A stretch of DNA of 61,579 nt from Mucilaginibacter sp. GTDB taxonomy: Bacteria; Bacteroidota; Bacteroidia; Sphingobacteriales; Sphingobacteriaceae. The notes beneath the pieces are model-generated. The model was not told where the DNA came from, did not search any database, and worked only from the letters and a program-made list of their open reading frames with translations. The stretch spans positions 1 through 61,579 of the forward strand of contig JAUCSE010000039.1 of the NCBI GenBank assembly GCA_030445275.1, given 5' to 3'. The translations under genes and the position numbers were made by a program. How positions within the stretch are numbered: the first letter of the stretch is position 1; every line of letters begins with the position of its first letter. This document shows positions 45,377 through 54,284 of this stretch, piece by piece.

Positions 45377-46705
45377 CTATATATAGCGATTTATCAAATT
45401 TTCTAAATATTCTTGTTTGCCGCTGATGGCTTTAGGTTCGCCATTAGCTATCGCATAGTTACGCAAATCTTCTAACGAAAGCTTACCTGTTTCAAAATCG
45501 TTACCTGCACCTGAATCAAAAGAAGCATACCTTTCCTTCCGTATTTTTTTGTATTCTGATTTTTGCAGAATGTTATCGGCCGTTATCAAAGCACGGGCAA
45601 AAATGTCCATCCCACCAATATGCGAATAGAAAAGATCAGCAGGATCTGTTGAGTTGCGGCGGATTTTGGCATCAAAATTAATACCACCTCCTTGGAAACC
45701 TCCGCCTTCTAAAATGATCAACATCGACTCGGTGATCTCATTAATATCATTCGGGAACTGGTCTGTATCCCAGCCGTTTTGCACATCGCCACGGTTAGCG
45801 TCAATTGAACCTAATAAACCGGCATCAACAGCTACCTGTAGTTCATGCTGAAAAGTATGGCCTGCCAGTGTTGCGTGGTTAACTTCCAGGTTCAGTTTAA
45901 AATCGTTCAACAGGTCATATTTCTGCAAAAAGCCCAATACGGTAGCCGCGTCATAATCATACTGATGTTTAGTTGGCTCGCATGGTTTTGGCTCGATAAA
46001 GAACGTACCTTTAAAACCTTGCTTGCGCGCATAATCCCTAGCCGTATGCAAAAATTTGGCAAAATGCTCCTGTTCGCGCTTCATATCCGTGTTCAGTAAG
46101 CTCATATAACCTTCACGACCACCCCAGAATACATAATTTTCACCGCCTAATGCAATGGTTGCATCCAAAGCTGCTTTTACCTGGGCGCCAGCATGGGCCA
46201 GTACATGAAAATCAGGATTGGTTGATGCCCCATTCATATACCTGCGGTGACTAAACAAATTTGAGGTACCCCAAAGCAGTTTTACACCACTTGCGACTTG
46301 TTTTTGCTTGGCATATTCAACCAAAGCTTGTAAACGTCTGTCGTTCTCATTTACATCGTTGGTGTAATCAACTACATCCACATCATGAAAACAGTAGTAT
46401 GGCAGGTTCATTTTGGTTAAAAACTCAAAAGCGGCATCCATTTTATCTTTGGCACGTTCAACCGCGTCGGCTTTTTCATTCCATGGAAAAATGTGGGTAG
46501 CTTCACCAAACGGATCAGCACCGTTACCATTAAACGAATGCCAGTAAGCACCTGCAAAGCGCAAATGATCTTTCATGGCTTTACCTGCCACTACCTTATC
46601 CGCATCATACCACCTAAACGCCAGTGGATTATCTGATTGCGGTCCTTCATATTTGATCTGTCCTATTTCTTTAAAAAATTGTTTTTCTCCGGTTACGATG
46701 CTCAT
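45377..46705 (-). CDS. xylA: Xylose isomerase
   Basis: 442 aa class II enzyme, turning D-xylose into D-xylulose. Catalytic His and metal ligands are in [53 protein letters not shown] and IDANRGD. It lies 97 bp after xylB; that gap is filled with TTAGTGA word repeats, so co-transcription with xylB is likely but a promoter inside the repeats cannot be excluded. Confidence 0.95.
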   Translation of the reverse strand: MSIVTGEKQFFKEIGQIKYEGPQSDNPLAFRWYDADKVVAGKAMKDHLRFAGAYWHSFNGNGADPFGEATHIFPWNEKADAVERAKDKMDAAFEFLTKMNLPYYCFHDVDVVDYTNDVNENDRRLQALVEYAKQKQVASGVKLLWGTSNLFSHRRYMNGASTNPDFHVLAHAGAQVKAALDATIALGGENYVFWGGREGYMSLLNTDMKREQEHFAKFLHTARDYARKQGFKGTFFIEPKPCEPTKHQYDYDAATVLGFLQKYDLLNDFKLNLEVNHATLAGHTFQHELQVAVDAGLLGSIDANRGDVQNGWDTDQFPNDINEITESMLIILEGGGFQGGGINFDAKIRRNSTDPADLFYSHIGGMDIFARALITADNILQKSEYKKIRKERYASFDSGAGNDFETGKLSLEDLRNYAIANGEPKAISGKQEYLENLINRYI

Positions 46706-46715
46706 ATCTTTTTAG

Positions 46716-46780
46716 TTATTGAATTACTGAGTTAGTGAATGATCTTAATTATTGATTTACTGAATTAGTGATTTAGTGAA
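46716..46780. repeat. TTAGTGA direct word repeat between xylB and xylA
   Basis: TTATTGAATTACTGAGTTAG at 46716 recurs with small changes at 46749-46780 (TTATTGATTTACTGAATTAG and on). The words match those flanking ubiX at 16513-16670. Another simple repeat, TTTAGCTTT/TTTGGCTTT, follows at 46790-46820 and writes the C-terminal LKLKA of XylB. Confidence 0.75.
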
Positions 46781-46802
46781 TTTTGTTTTTTAGCTTTTGG
46801 CT

Positions 46803-48281
46803 TTATGCCTTTAGCTTTAGGCTCAGCAGCTCCTTCCATTCCTGGTAAACGGGTTCAAATGCCTGCGTTGATGGTTCAATTAATTGGATTGGTTTAGCAT
46901 TGCTGAATGCTTCAGTCGGCGATTTAAATATCCCAGCTCCTATTCCTGCACCTAGGGCTGCTCCTACGCTACCATCATTGTTATATAACTCAACCGGAAC
47001 ACCTGTAGCATTTACAAAAGTTTCGGTAAACAGTTCGCTTAAAAACAGGTTACTTTTCCCGGCACGGATCACTGTTGGGTTCATACCGTTGCTGCGCATA
47101 ATATCCAATCCATAACGAAACGCACTGGCAATACCCTCCTGCACGGCCCTGAAAATATGTGCCTGGGTATGCAGGTTTAGGTCAATATTTTGAACATGCG
47201 CACCTACTTGTTTATTGTTAAGCATACGCTCGGCACCATTACCAAAGGGTAATATCTGCAGACCATCGCTGCCTAACGGAGCTTTATTTGCTTCATTATT
47301 TAATTGCGTATAACTTAAACCGGCACCAAAATTATATTTGGCCCAACGATATAAACTGCCGGTACCATTTATACATAACAATACACCCAACCGTTTTTGT
47401 TCCTCGGTATAATTAACGTGGGCAAAGGTGTTGATACGCGATTCCTGATCATACGCCAATTGATCGCTAACGCCATAGATCACTCCTGAAGTACCGGCTG
47501 TAGCTGCTACCTCGCCCGGGTTCAGTACATTTAAGGAAAGTGCGTTGTTGGGCTGATCACCGGATTTATAAGTTACCGGTATGCCAGCCTTTAATTTCAG
47601 CTTTTCGGCCACGGAAGTTAATAAAGTCCCATGTGATGAGAAAACCGGATTGATTACTGGGAACAAACCTTCATCAAAACCAAAGTAGTTGATAACTTCT
47701 TTGGAGATACTATTGGTTTTAAAATCAAAGAATACGCCTTCGGATAGTGCCGAAACTGATGTGGTGATATCACCGGTAAGCTTCATGGCTATATAATCGC
47801 CGGGTAGCATTATTTTATCTATCTTATTGTATAGTTCCGGTTCGTTCTCCTTAACCCAGGCCAGTTTCGATGCCGTGAAATTACCGGGAGAGTTTAACAG
47901 GTGCGACAAACATTTTTCTTCGCCAATAGCAGCAAAAGCTTTGTCGCCAATTTCAACAGCCCGGCTATCGCACCAGATAATACTATCGCGCAGCACATTT
48001 TGATTCTTATCAACCAAAACCAACCCGTGCATTTGGTAAGCGATGCCAATGGCCGCGATATCCTGCGGATCATATGCTTTCTTAGCATGGCAAAATTCCA
48101 GCGCTTTTTGTGCCTGCTCCCACCACATCAGCGGCGATTGCTCTGCCCAACCCGGATGCAAAGCTTTAATTGGCGATTCTTCATCCGGGTATTGTGCCGA
48201 AGCAACTATTTTTTGAGTGCCTGCATCAACAATGCCAACTTTAACCGATGAAGTACCTATATCAATGCCTAATAAGAGCAT
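46803..48281 (-). CDS. xylB: Xylulokinase
   Basis: 492 aa FGGY-family kinase, making xylulose-5-phosphate from xylulose. N-terminal LLLGIDIGTSSVKVGIVD (ATP/phosphate loop), YQMHGLVLVDKNQNVL (substrate region), and TAGTSGVIYG followed by the second domain. It is first in the xylB-xylA-symporter unit, divergent from the LacI gene across 131 bp. The extreme C terminus is low-complexity and partly written by a simple repeat. Confidence 0.94.
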   Translation of the reverse strand: MLLLGIDIGTSSVKVGIVDAGTQKIVASAQYPDEESPIKALHPGWAEQSPLMWWEQAQKALEFCHAKKAYDPQDIAAIGIAYQMHGLVLVDKNQNVLRDSIIWCDSRAVEIGDKAFAAIGEEKCLSHLLNSPGNFTASKLAWVKENEPELYNKIDKIMLPGDYIAMKLTGDITTSVSALSEGVFFDFKTNSISKEVINYFGFDEGLFPVINPVFSSHGTLLTSVAEKLKLKAGIPVTYKSGDQPNNALSLNVLNPGEVAATAGTSGVIYGVSDQLAYDQESRINTFAHVNYTEEQKRLGVLLCINGTGSLYRWAKYNFGAGLSYTQLNNEANKAPLGSDGLQILPFGNGAERMLNNKQVGAHVQNIDLNLHTQAHIFRAVQEGIASAFRYGLDIMRSNGMNPTVIRAGKSNLFLSELFTETFVNATGVPVELYNNDGSVGAALGAGIGAGIFKSPTEAFSNAKPIQLIEPSTQAFEPVYQEWKELLSLKLKA

Positions 48282-48370
48282 ATTTTTTTATGGGATTAAT
48301 GCGTGAATAGTATGGTGTGTTTAATTTTTGGTAACTTAACGAGACGAAATTAAATAAATATTTAAAATTA

Positions 48371-48380
48371 CAATCGATTG
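48371..48380. promoter_or_regulatory. Candidate operator between xylB and the lacI gene
   Basis: CAATCGATTG is a perfect 10-bp palindrome centred on CG in the divergent region, 32 bp before the LacI start. LacI proteins usually regulate across such regions. It runs into ATTGCGTAAAATAT; ATTGCGTAA also occurs in the GntR promoter region at 54245. Confidence 0.45.
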
Positions 48381-48412
48381 CGTAAAATATTTTTTCCAAC
48401 TTGCACTTTATA

Positions 48413-49444
48413 ATGAAGAAAGTAAAACGCACCACCATTTATGATATTGCTGCCAAGCTTGGCATAACGGCATCTTCCGTATCAAGGGCGCTGAACAATA
48501 GCAGCCAGGTGAACGAAAAAACAAAGGAGCTCATTATTAAAACTGCCGATGAGTTAAACTATAAACGTAATATACTGGCATCTAACCTACGTAAAGGGCA
48601 ATCAAAAACAATTGGTGTGGTTGTACCGCGCATTAATCAGAACTTTTTCTCGAACGTAATTGCAGGTATTGAGGAAATAACTTATCAAAAAGGTTATAAT
48701 CTGATTATTTGCCAATCGGGCGAGCAACATGAGAAAGAGATACAATGTATAAATACACTCATCAACCAACACGTGGATTGTATTGTAATTTCTGTATCGG
48801 TTGATAATGGTGATTACCAGCACCTGCAAAATGTACTTGATCACGGCATCCAGCTGATTCAGTTTGATCGTGTTGCAGAAGAGCTGGAAACCCTGAAAGT
48901 AATTAATGATAATGTGCAGGCATCATTCGAGGCGGTATCACATTTAATTGAAGGCGGTTATAAAAGGATAGCCCTACTGGAAGGGCCACAAAACCTCAGC
49001 ATTTTTAAGCAACGCAAAGAAGGATATTTAAAAGCCTTTAAAATGTATAATGTACCGGTAATAGAAGAGTTGATCGTGGAAAATGCCTGGACAAAGGAGC
49101 TGGGTGCCGAAGGCACGCGCAAACTGCTAAGTCTACCACACCCTCCTGATGCCATATTTGCCTCTACATCTGATTTTTCGGCCCTGGGTGTTTTGGATGT
49201 TGCTAATGCCATGGGTATCAAAGTGCCATCAGAACTGGGTATATGTGGTTATGCCAACGAAAGTTTTTCGGAGATCACCAGTCCATCAATCACCACTATC
49301 GACCAGTTTAGCGTTTATATGGGTAATACGGTAGCCAATTTGTTTTTTCAGGAGATAGGCAATACCGACACTACAGCTAAACCAAAAACTATTAGTATTA
49401 AACCAGAGTTGATTATCAGGGGGTCGACATTGAGGAATAGGTAA
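48413..49444 (+). CDS. LacI-family transcriptional regulator of the sugar block
   Basis: 343 aa from ATG 48413 (MKKVKRTTIYDIAAKLGITA); the frame also has a TTG at 48401. HTH at about 7-27 (IYDIAAKLGITASSVSRALN) and hinge, then a periplasmic-binding-protein-like sensor (IGVVVPRINQNFFSNVIAGI). It is divergent from xylB, which makes the xyl unit its first candidate target, and the uronate genes the second. The inducer is probably xylose or a uronate intermediate. Confidence 0.88.
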   Translation: MKKVKRTTIYDIAAKLGITASSVSRALNNSSQVNEKTKELIIKTADELNYKRNILASNLRKGQSKTIGVVVPRINQNFFSNVIAGIEEITYQKGYNLIICQSGEQHEKEIQCINTLINQHVDCIVISVSVDNGDYQHLQNVLDHGIQLIQFDRVAEELETLKVINDNVQASFEAVSHLIEGGYKRIALLEGPQNLSIFKQRKEGYLKAFKMYNVPVIEELIVENAWTKELGAEGTRKLLSLPHPPDAIFASTSDFSALGVLDVANAMGIKVPSELGICGYANESFSEITSPSITTIDQFSVYMGNTVANLFFQEIGNTDTTAKPKTISIKPELIIRGSTLRNR

Positions 49445-49464
49445 ATACAGAATTAGTAGTAAAA

Positions 49465-49707
49465 ATGGATGCAAAAGTATACTTTGTTGAAGAAGTTATT
49501 GTTCTGATGTTAGATTATGAAAATGATCTAATGGAAGGCAAAAAGATGAAACATCCAATTAACGTAAAAGATTTAATTGCATGGAACGAAAGTTCCTCAT
49601 TAAGCAAAGAAACTTTTGAAAAATGGATTGATCAATATTTTGAGTATGTAATTCACGGGGCTGATAAATCTTTGTATAGAGTTACTGGATTACTAAATAT
49701 ATTATAA
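49465..49707 (+). CDS. Small hypothetical protein
   Basis: 80 aa, acidic, starting MDAKVYFVEEVIVLMLDYEN, 20 bp after the LacI gene and followed by an inverted repeat. No Cys, signal or membrane segment; the end GADKSLYRVTGLLNIL is hydrophobic. I do not recognise a family. It might be co-transcribed with lacI. Coding status is moderate, supported by lack of overlap and a plausible start. Confidence 0.45.
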   Translation: MDAKVYFVEEVIVLMLDYENDLMEGKKMKHPINVKDLIAWNESSSLSKETFEKWIDQYFEYVIHGADKSLYRVTGLLNIL

Positions 49708-49728
49708 ACAAATACGTCTAAGTTTTCA

Positions 49729-49816
49729 CAGGATCTCTCGCAGAGGACCCTGTGTGGGCCGTGAGCCGGCTGATTGCTCTGTATAGTTTGCGCAGGGTCC
49801 TCTGCGAGAGACCCTG
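49729..49816. repeat. 24-bp inverted repeat element (CTCTCGCAGAGGACCCTG)
   Basis: Arms 49729-49752 and 49793-49816 match in 23 of 24 positions around a 40-base GC-rich loop. It lies 21 bp after the small gene's stop and about 190 bp before cydA. The core itself contains CTCTCGCAGAG, a smaller imperfect palindrome. It can form a very stable RNA hairpin with no T run. Confidence 0.85.
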
Positions 49817-49948
49817 CTGGGACAAAAATAAATTCTTGAATTTGTATTAAGCGCTGTTCAACCGCCAATCTTTAATAAATTTTATCCACTAATACAACAC
49901 GTTACACTTAAAAAGTATATTTTATATTTAATATCAATTAGCAAATCT

Positions 49949-49967
49949 TAACGTTTTTGTTACGTTA
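49949..49967. promoter_or_regulatory. Inverted repeat in the cydA promoter region
   Basis: TAACGT (49949-49954) faces ACGTTA (49962-49967) with a 7-base gap, 37 bp before the cydA ATG. It could be an operator for an oxygen- or redox-responsive regulator. It does not match the FNR consensus. Confidence 0.3.
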
Positions 49968-50003
49968 TAGCTTTAAATTCAGCCATTATTTAGTATTACA
50001 CAT

Positions 50004-51311
50004 ATGGACGATTTTATTGCAGCAAGGTCGCAAATGGCCTTATCATTAGGTTTTCATATCATATACTCCTGCATTGGTATGGTAATGCCCGTTTTTATGG
50101 CCATCTCCCATTATAAATGGATAAAAACTAAAGACCCGGTTTACAAAAACATTACCATAGCCTGGAGTAAAGGTGTGGCCATATTTTTTGCCACCGGAGC
50201 TGTTTCAGGCACCATGCTTTCATTTGAACTGGGCTTATTATGGCCGGGCTTTATGAAACACGCGGGGCCTATTTTTGGCATGCCATTTTCGTTAGAAGGG
50301 GTAGCTTTTTTTATTGAGGCTATAGCGCTTGGCTTTTTTCTGTACGGCTGGAACAAACTCAATACCTGGTTCCATTGGGCTACGGGGATAGTTGTAGGTG
50401 TAAGTGGTATAGCATCGGGAATACTGGTGGTATCGGCCAATTCCTGGATGAACAGTCCATCAGGCTTTGATTTTGTAAACGGGCAGTATTTAAATATCGA
50501 TCCGTTGAAAGCCATGTTTAACGAGGCCTGGTTTTCTGAAGCACTGCACATGACTATTGCCGCGTTTTCGGCTACAGGCTTCGCGGTGGCGGGTATCCAT
50601 GCACTGATGATCTACCGTAAACGCAATGTACATTTTCATAGCAAGGCATTTAAGATCGCCATTATATTCGGCGCGGCTGCAGCCATTTTGCAACCCCTAA
50701 GCGGCGATATTTCGGCCAAAGGGGCGGCTAAGCGTCAGCCGGCAAAACTAGCCGCCATGGAGGCTTATTTTCATACCCAAACCTACGCTCCTTTGGTTAT
50801 TGGGGGCATACCAGACACAGCCGCCAAAAAAGTGAACTATGGCATTGAAATACCGGGCCTGCTGAGTTTTCTGGTACATGATAATTTTAAGCAGGAAGTA
50901 AATGGGCTGGATAAAATACCTGTTAAAAATCAGCCCCCCATAGCAGTTACGCATTATGCCTTCCAGATTATGGTGGGTTTTGGTATGTTGATGATGTTGA
51001 TGGGTATTTTATATTTTATTGCCTTATGGCGAAAGAAGAGCTGGTTCACCAAGGCGTGGTTCCTTAAAATGTTTATTTATGCTACTCCGGCAGGCTTTAT
51101 TGCCCTCGAAGCTGGATGGACAGTTACCGAGGTCGGTCGCCAGCCCTGGATAATTCAAGGGGTTATGCGCACCAGTGAAGCCGTTACCCCTATGCCGGGT
51201 ATACAGTATTCTTTTTACCTGTTTACCTTTATTTATTTCACCCTGAGTGTATTTGTTATTTTCCTATTGAAACGGCAAATACAAATGGTACCTGAATTGT
51301 ATGACCGTTAA
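50004..51311 (+). CDS. cydA: Cytochrome bd quinol oxidase subunit I
   Basis: 435 aa, the short Q-loop form (E. coli CydA is about 520). Haem ligands: His18 in SLGFHIIYS, His near 179 in EALHMTIAAFSATGFAVAG, and Met near 325 in FQIMVGFGMLMMLMG. GVAFFIEAIALGFFLYGWNK carries the conserved Glu, and GWTVTEVGRQPWIIQG is the typical C-terminal motif. It oxidises quinol and reduces O2 with high affinity in the inner membrane. It is followed by cydB after 11 bp. Confidence 0.94.
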   Translation: MDDFIAARSQMALSLGFHIIYSCIGMVMPVFMAISHYKWIKTKDPVYKNITIAWSKGVAIFFATGAVSGTMLSFELGLLWPGFMKHAGPIFGMPFSLEGVAFFIEAIALGFFLYGWNKLNTWFHWATGIVVGVSGIASGILVVSANSWMNSPSGFDFVNGQYLNIDPLKAMFNEAWFSEALHMTIAAFSATGFAVAGIHALMIYRKRNVHFHSKAFKIAIIFGAAAAILQPLSGDISAKGAAKRQPAKLAAMEAYFHTQTYAPLVIGGIPDTAAKKVNYGIEIPGLLSFLVHDNFKQEVNGLDKIPVKNQPPIAVTHYAFQIMVGFGMLMMLMGILYFIALWRKKSWFTKAWFLKMFIYATPAGFIALEAGWTVTEVGRQPWIIQGVMRTSEAVTPMPGIQYSFYLFTFIYFTLSVFVIFLLKRQIQMVPELYDR

Positions 51312-51322
51312 CCCATAATATT

Positions 51323-52351
51323 ATGTTGTACGTTGTTATCTTGTTCTTATTTGCTGCTATCACGCTATACTTTTTGTTGGGTGGAGCCGATTTCGGCGCG
51401 GGTATCATTGAGCTTTTTACATCAACCGATAATAAAGACCGAACCCGTAAAACCAGCTATCAGGCCATTGGCCCTATATGGGAAGCCAATCATATGTGGC
51501 TTATTATTACCGTGGTAATTCTGTTTGTTGGATTCCCGACCATTTATAGTGAAATGTGCATTTACCTGCATATCCCGCTGCTGATTATGCTGATGGGTAT
51601 TATTGCCCGGGGTACCGCGTTTGCTTTTCGTAATTACGATGCCATAAAAGACGAAAAAACGCAGGGGTTTTATAATCACATGTTTGTTTATTCAAGCTTT
51701 GTTACGCCTTTGTTTTTAGGCATTATTGCGGGCAGTGCACTATCGGGCCAGATTGATCCTACAGCAAAAACTTTTGCTGGTGCCTACATTTTTAGCTGGC
51801 TCAACTGGTTTTCGGTTGCTGTGGGGCTTTTCACAGTGGCACTTTGTGGTTTCCTTGCCGCTATTTACCTCATTGGCGAATGTACCGAGGTGTATGATAT
51901 AAAGCGCTTTATAAAAAAGGCTAAGGCGATGAATATAGCCGCCGTTATTATTGGCGCTTTAGTGTTTTTAGCTTCGGGGGTTGAACATGTACACTTGTCT
52001 GACTGGATATTTGGTAACACGTTAAGTTTAATAGCCGTAATAGTAGCTACCCTATCTCTTATATTGTTATGGTTCATCATCTCGGATACTAAGAATAAAC
52101 AGTGGATTAGGGTGCTGGCTGCTTTCCAGGTAAGCATGATACTGATTGCGGTTGGACATACCCGTTTCCCTCGTTTTGTGATATTTAAAGACGGCAGTTC
52201 CATGTCGCTGCTTACTGAACATGCAACCAGTAAAACGATCAACGACTTGGGTATGGGCTTGCTTATTGGAAGCTTATTTATACTACCGGCTTTGGGATAT
52301 TTATATTACAGCTTTAAAAAGAAGGGGAATGAACCAGCTGCTGATCATTAA
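51323..52351 (+). CDS. cydB: Cytochrome bd quinol oxidase subunit II
   Basis: 342 aa with about eight membrane helices. FLLGGADFGAGIIELF near 16-30 and PIWEANHMWLIITVVILFVG near 52-71 are the family marks. It pairs with CydA in the oxidase. No cydX-like small frame or cydDC transporter genes are visible behind it; a long inverted repeat follows its stop by 4 bp. Confidence 0.94.
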   Translation: MLYVVILFLFAAITLYFLLGGADFGAGIIELFTSTDNKDRTRKTSYQAIGPIWEANHMWLIITVVILFVGFPTIYSEMCIYLHIPLLIMLMGIIARGTAFAFRNYDAIKDEKTQGFYNHMFVYSSFVTPLFLGIIAGSALSGQIDPTAKTFAGAYIFSWLNWFSVAVGLFTVALCGFLAAIYLIGECTEVYDIKRFIKKAKAMNIAAVIIGALVFLASGVEHVHLSDWIFGNTLSLIAVIVATLSLILLWFIISDTKNKQWIRVLAAFQVSMILIAVGHTRFPRFVIFKDGSSMSLLTEHATSKTINDLGMGLLIGSLFILPALGYLYYSFKKKGNEPAADH

Positions 52352-52355
52352 CCGT

Positions 52356-52465
52356 TTATTTTGTCTGAACCGGGATTAAGCAGATTATCGGATTTCTTTT
52401 AAATACTGCAAATCAAATCCAAAAAAATCGTATAAATCTGTTTAATCCCGGTTCAGACAAAATAA
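52356..52465. repeat. 24-bp perfect inverted repeat (GTCTGAACCGGGATTAA) between cydB and GH78 gene
   Basis: Arms 52356-52379 and 52442-52465 pair perfectly; pairing continues imperfectly inward (CAGATTATCGGATTT against AAATCGTATAAATCTG), giving a hairpin of about 40 bp in the stem. It lies between convergent genes, 4 bp from each stop codon, and probably acts as a shared 3' end or terminator. No further copies in the window. Confidence 0.85.
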
Positions 52466-52468
52466 TAC

Positions 52469-54127
52469 CTATCGCTGAAATATCTCCGGGTATTTCCGGA
52501 TAAAATATACAGGTGTGCAACTCCAGGCATGGCAATAGCTATTTACCGGGTAAAAATTATATGGCGATTTCAATTCATCGTTAGGGTCATAAACTTCCCA
52601 AAAAGTATCGGCTCCTTTTTTGATCATACCTCCCCAATAGTTTTCAACAGCCTCTTTCGCTTCATTTTTTAATCCGCTTTCAATTAAAGCTGCCACATAA
52701 TAATGAAACATATAAGGCGCTCCCGGGTGCACTGCATTTTTTATGACTGGTAAAGCATTCAATGCCTTTTGAGCTTCGGCTTTTGAGGCAACCCCACCCA
52801 ATATCATCCATGCTTGTGAACCGTAGGATATTTGTTTATCTGCCCCGCTCACAAACAGTCCTGTTGTTTTATCAAGCAGTTTTTTATGCGCGGCTTCTTT
52901 TAACTTCTTAGTTAATGCAGGCACATCGGCTACTTCGCTTTCTTTACCTAATAGCTTGGCCAGCGCGTAGGTTTGATTCAGGGTGTATATGGTTAAGCCC
53001 TGCAATGAGGCCTGCTTGTCAAGCCCGTCTTTCCAGTCAAAAAACACCCACCATTCCTTACCCGCTTTCAGATAATCCATCATACCATCTTCACCTGCAT
53101 ATTTACGGGCAATATCCAGTTGTTTTTTGGCAACCGGCCATAAATCAAGGCCTGTTTGTTTATCACCTGTGGCTGTTACATATTCTTTTAGTGCAACATT
53201 ATACAAAAAGCAATAATCCAACAACCTGCCACCAACCTGCGCATGCGGTTCAGGGGTTTCAAATACGTTTGCGATCAAAATACCATCATCGCCAGATAAG
53301 CCAGCCAACAAATAAAAACACCGTTTGGTAAGATCATTATTCTTGAACGAATATAAGTTAGCTAATGATTCGAGGTAGAGATCACCAATCCAAAGTCTGC
53401 GGTCGCGCTTGGGGCCGTCCTCATATACAGTTTGCATACATTCTTTTAAGGTAGCTAATCCTACCCTGTCAATATCAGCAATAAGTTGAGGTGTTCCGGC
53501 AGCCAAAGCTGGTGGGGTAGTAGCTACCGAAGTGGTCGCTTTAAATTGCATATTTGATATATGGAAATCAAAAGATGACGATGCGCCCAGCTGTTCGATC
53601 TTTACGTAACGAAATGCCAATCTGCGGGGTATAGTAATGGTGGCGGGCATCTCGGTAACAGTAACCGTTTCGTCTTGTAACCAGGCCCGGCTGAGCGTGC
53701 CTGTATAAGGGTCAAATGGAACTGATAACTCAGCAGGCACCTCACCAAAGGTGAATTTAAGTCGTACAGGCGCATCAGGTGTACCATTTAATGCTTTTAT
53801 GGTGAAGGTAAAATACCCGGTAAGATGTTCGCCAAAATCAGCCACTATCCCACTCTCTGTTTTGAGTGATGCGTTGTAAAGTTTATCCGTTCCTCCTGAG
53901 CTTACAGCTTTCCATCCCTGAAAAGCAGACGGCTCTTTTTCAAGCTTAACTAAATTTACCGGTTGCTTTATCGTTTCGATTAGCCTGGGTTTATATGCTT
54001 CGGCTTTCCTTAGCCAGCCTTGTCGGAAAGCTTGATATAAGTCTTGTGCCCTCAGGCTATTAGTAAAAAGTGTAGCAGAAGCCACCAATAAAATGGCAAA
54101 TATTGCATTTGGTTTATTTAAAGCCAT
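52469..54127 (-). CDS. GH78-like alpha-L-rhamnosidase
   Basis: 552 aa with an N-terminal signal (NAIFAILLVASATLFTNSLR, then AQ). A beta-sandwich part (about 60-195) precedes an (alpha/alpha)6 barrel. VYEDGPKRDRRLWIGDLYLE near 230-248 is the characteristic GH78 acid region, with VFFDWKDGLDKQ and GADTFWEVYDPNDE (near 510) as further catalytic-site stretches. It is shorter than many GH78 enzymes because it lacks extra sandwich domains. It is secreted, probably to the periplasm. It is divergent from the GntR gene. Substrate not proven. Confidence 0.75.
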   Translation of the reverse strand: MALNKPNAIFAILLVASATLFTNSLRAQDLYQAFRQGWLRKAEAYKPRLIETIKQPVNLVKLEKEPSAFQGWKAVSSGGTDKLYNASLKTESGIVADFGEHLTGYFTFTIKALNGTPDAPVRLKFTFGEVPAELSVPFDPYTGTLSRAWLQDETVTVTEMPATITIPRRLAFRYVKIEQLGASSSFDFHISNMQFKATTSVATTPPALAAGTPQLIADIDRVGLATLKECMQTVYEDGPKRDRRLWIGDLYLESLANLYSFKNNDLTKRCFYLLAGLSGDDGILIANVFETPEPHAQVGGRLLDYCFLYNVALKEYVTATGDKQTGLDLWPVAKKQLDIARKYAGEDGMMDYLKAGKEWWVFFDWKDGLDKQASLQGLTIYTLNQTYALAKLLGKESEVADVPALTKKLKEAAHKKLLDKTTGLFVSGADKQISYGSQAWMILGGVASKAEAQKALNALPVIKNAVHPGAPYMFHYYVAALIESGLKNEAKEAVENYWGGMIKKGADTFWEVYDPNDELKSPYNFYPVNSYCHAWSCTPVYFIRKYPEIFQR

Positions 54128-54249
54128 TAGGTTAAGTTTAAAGCTCCGTAATGACAGGTAACGAAGAAAACACTTTGGTTTAAGTAAGATAATTATTTGC
54201 TTTTGTGAAACCGTCCCCTACTATCTTTTTAAACAATAAATGCAATTGC

Positions 54250-54264
54250 GTAATATTACATTTG
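54250..54264 (+). promoter_or_regulatory. GntR gene -7 box overlapping a palindrome
   Basis: GTAATATTAC (54250-54259) is a perfect palindrome and overlaps TACATTTG (54257-54264), a good -7 box 20 bp before the GTG start. Binding there would block the promoter, as expected for autoregulation. The preceding ATTGCGTAA is shared with the LacI promoter at 48377. Confidence 0.5.
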
Positions 54265-54284
54265 TGGTATTTCAATTATAAAGT

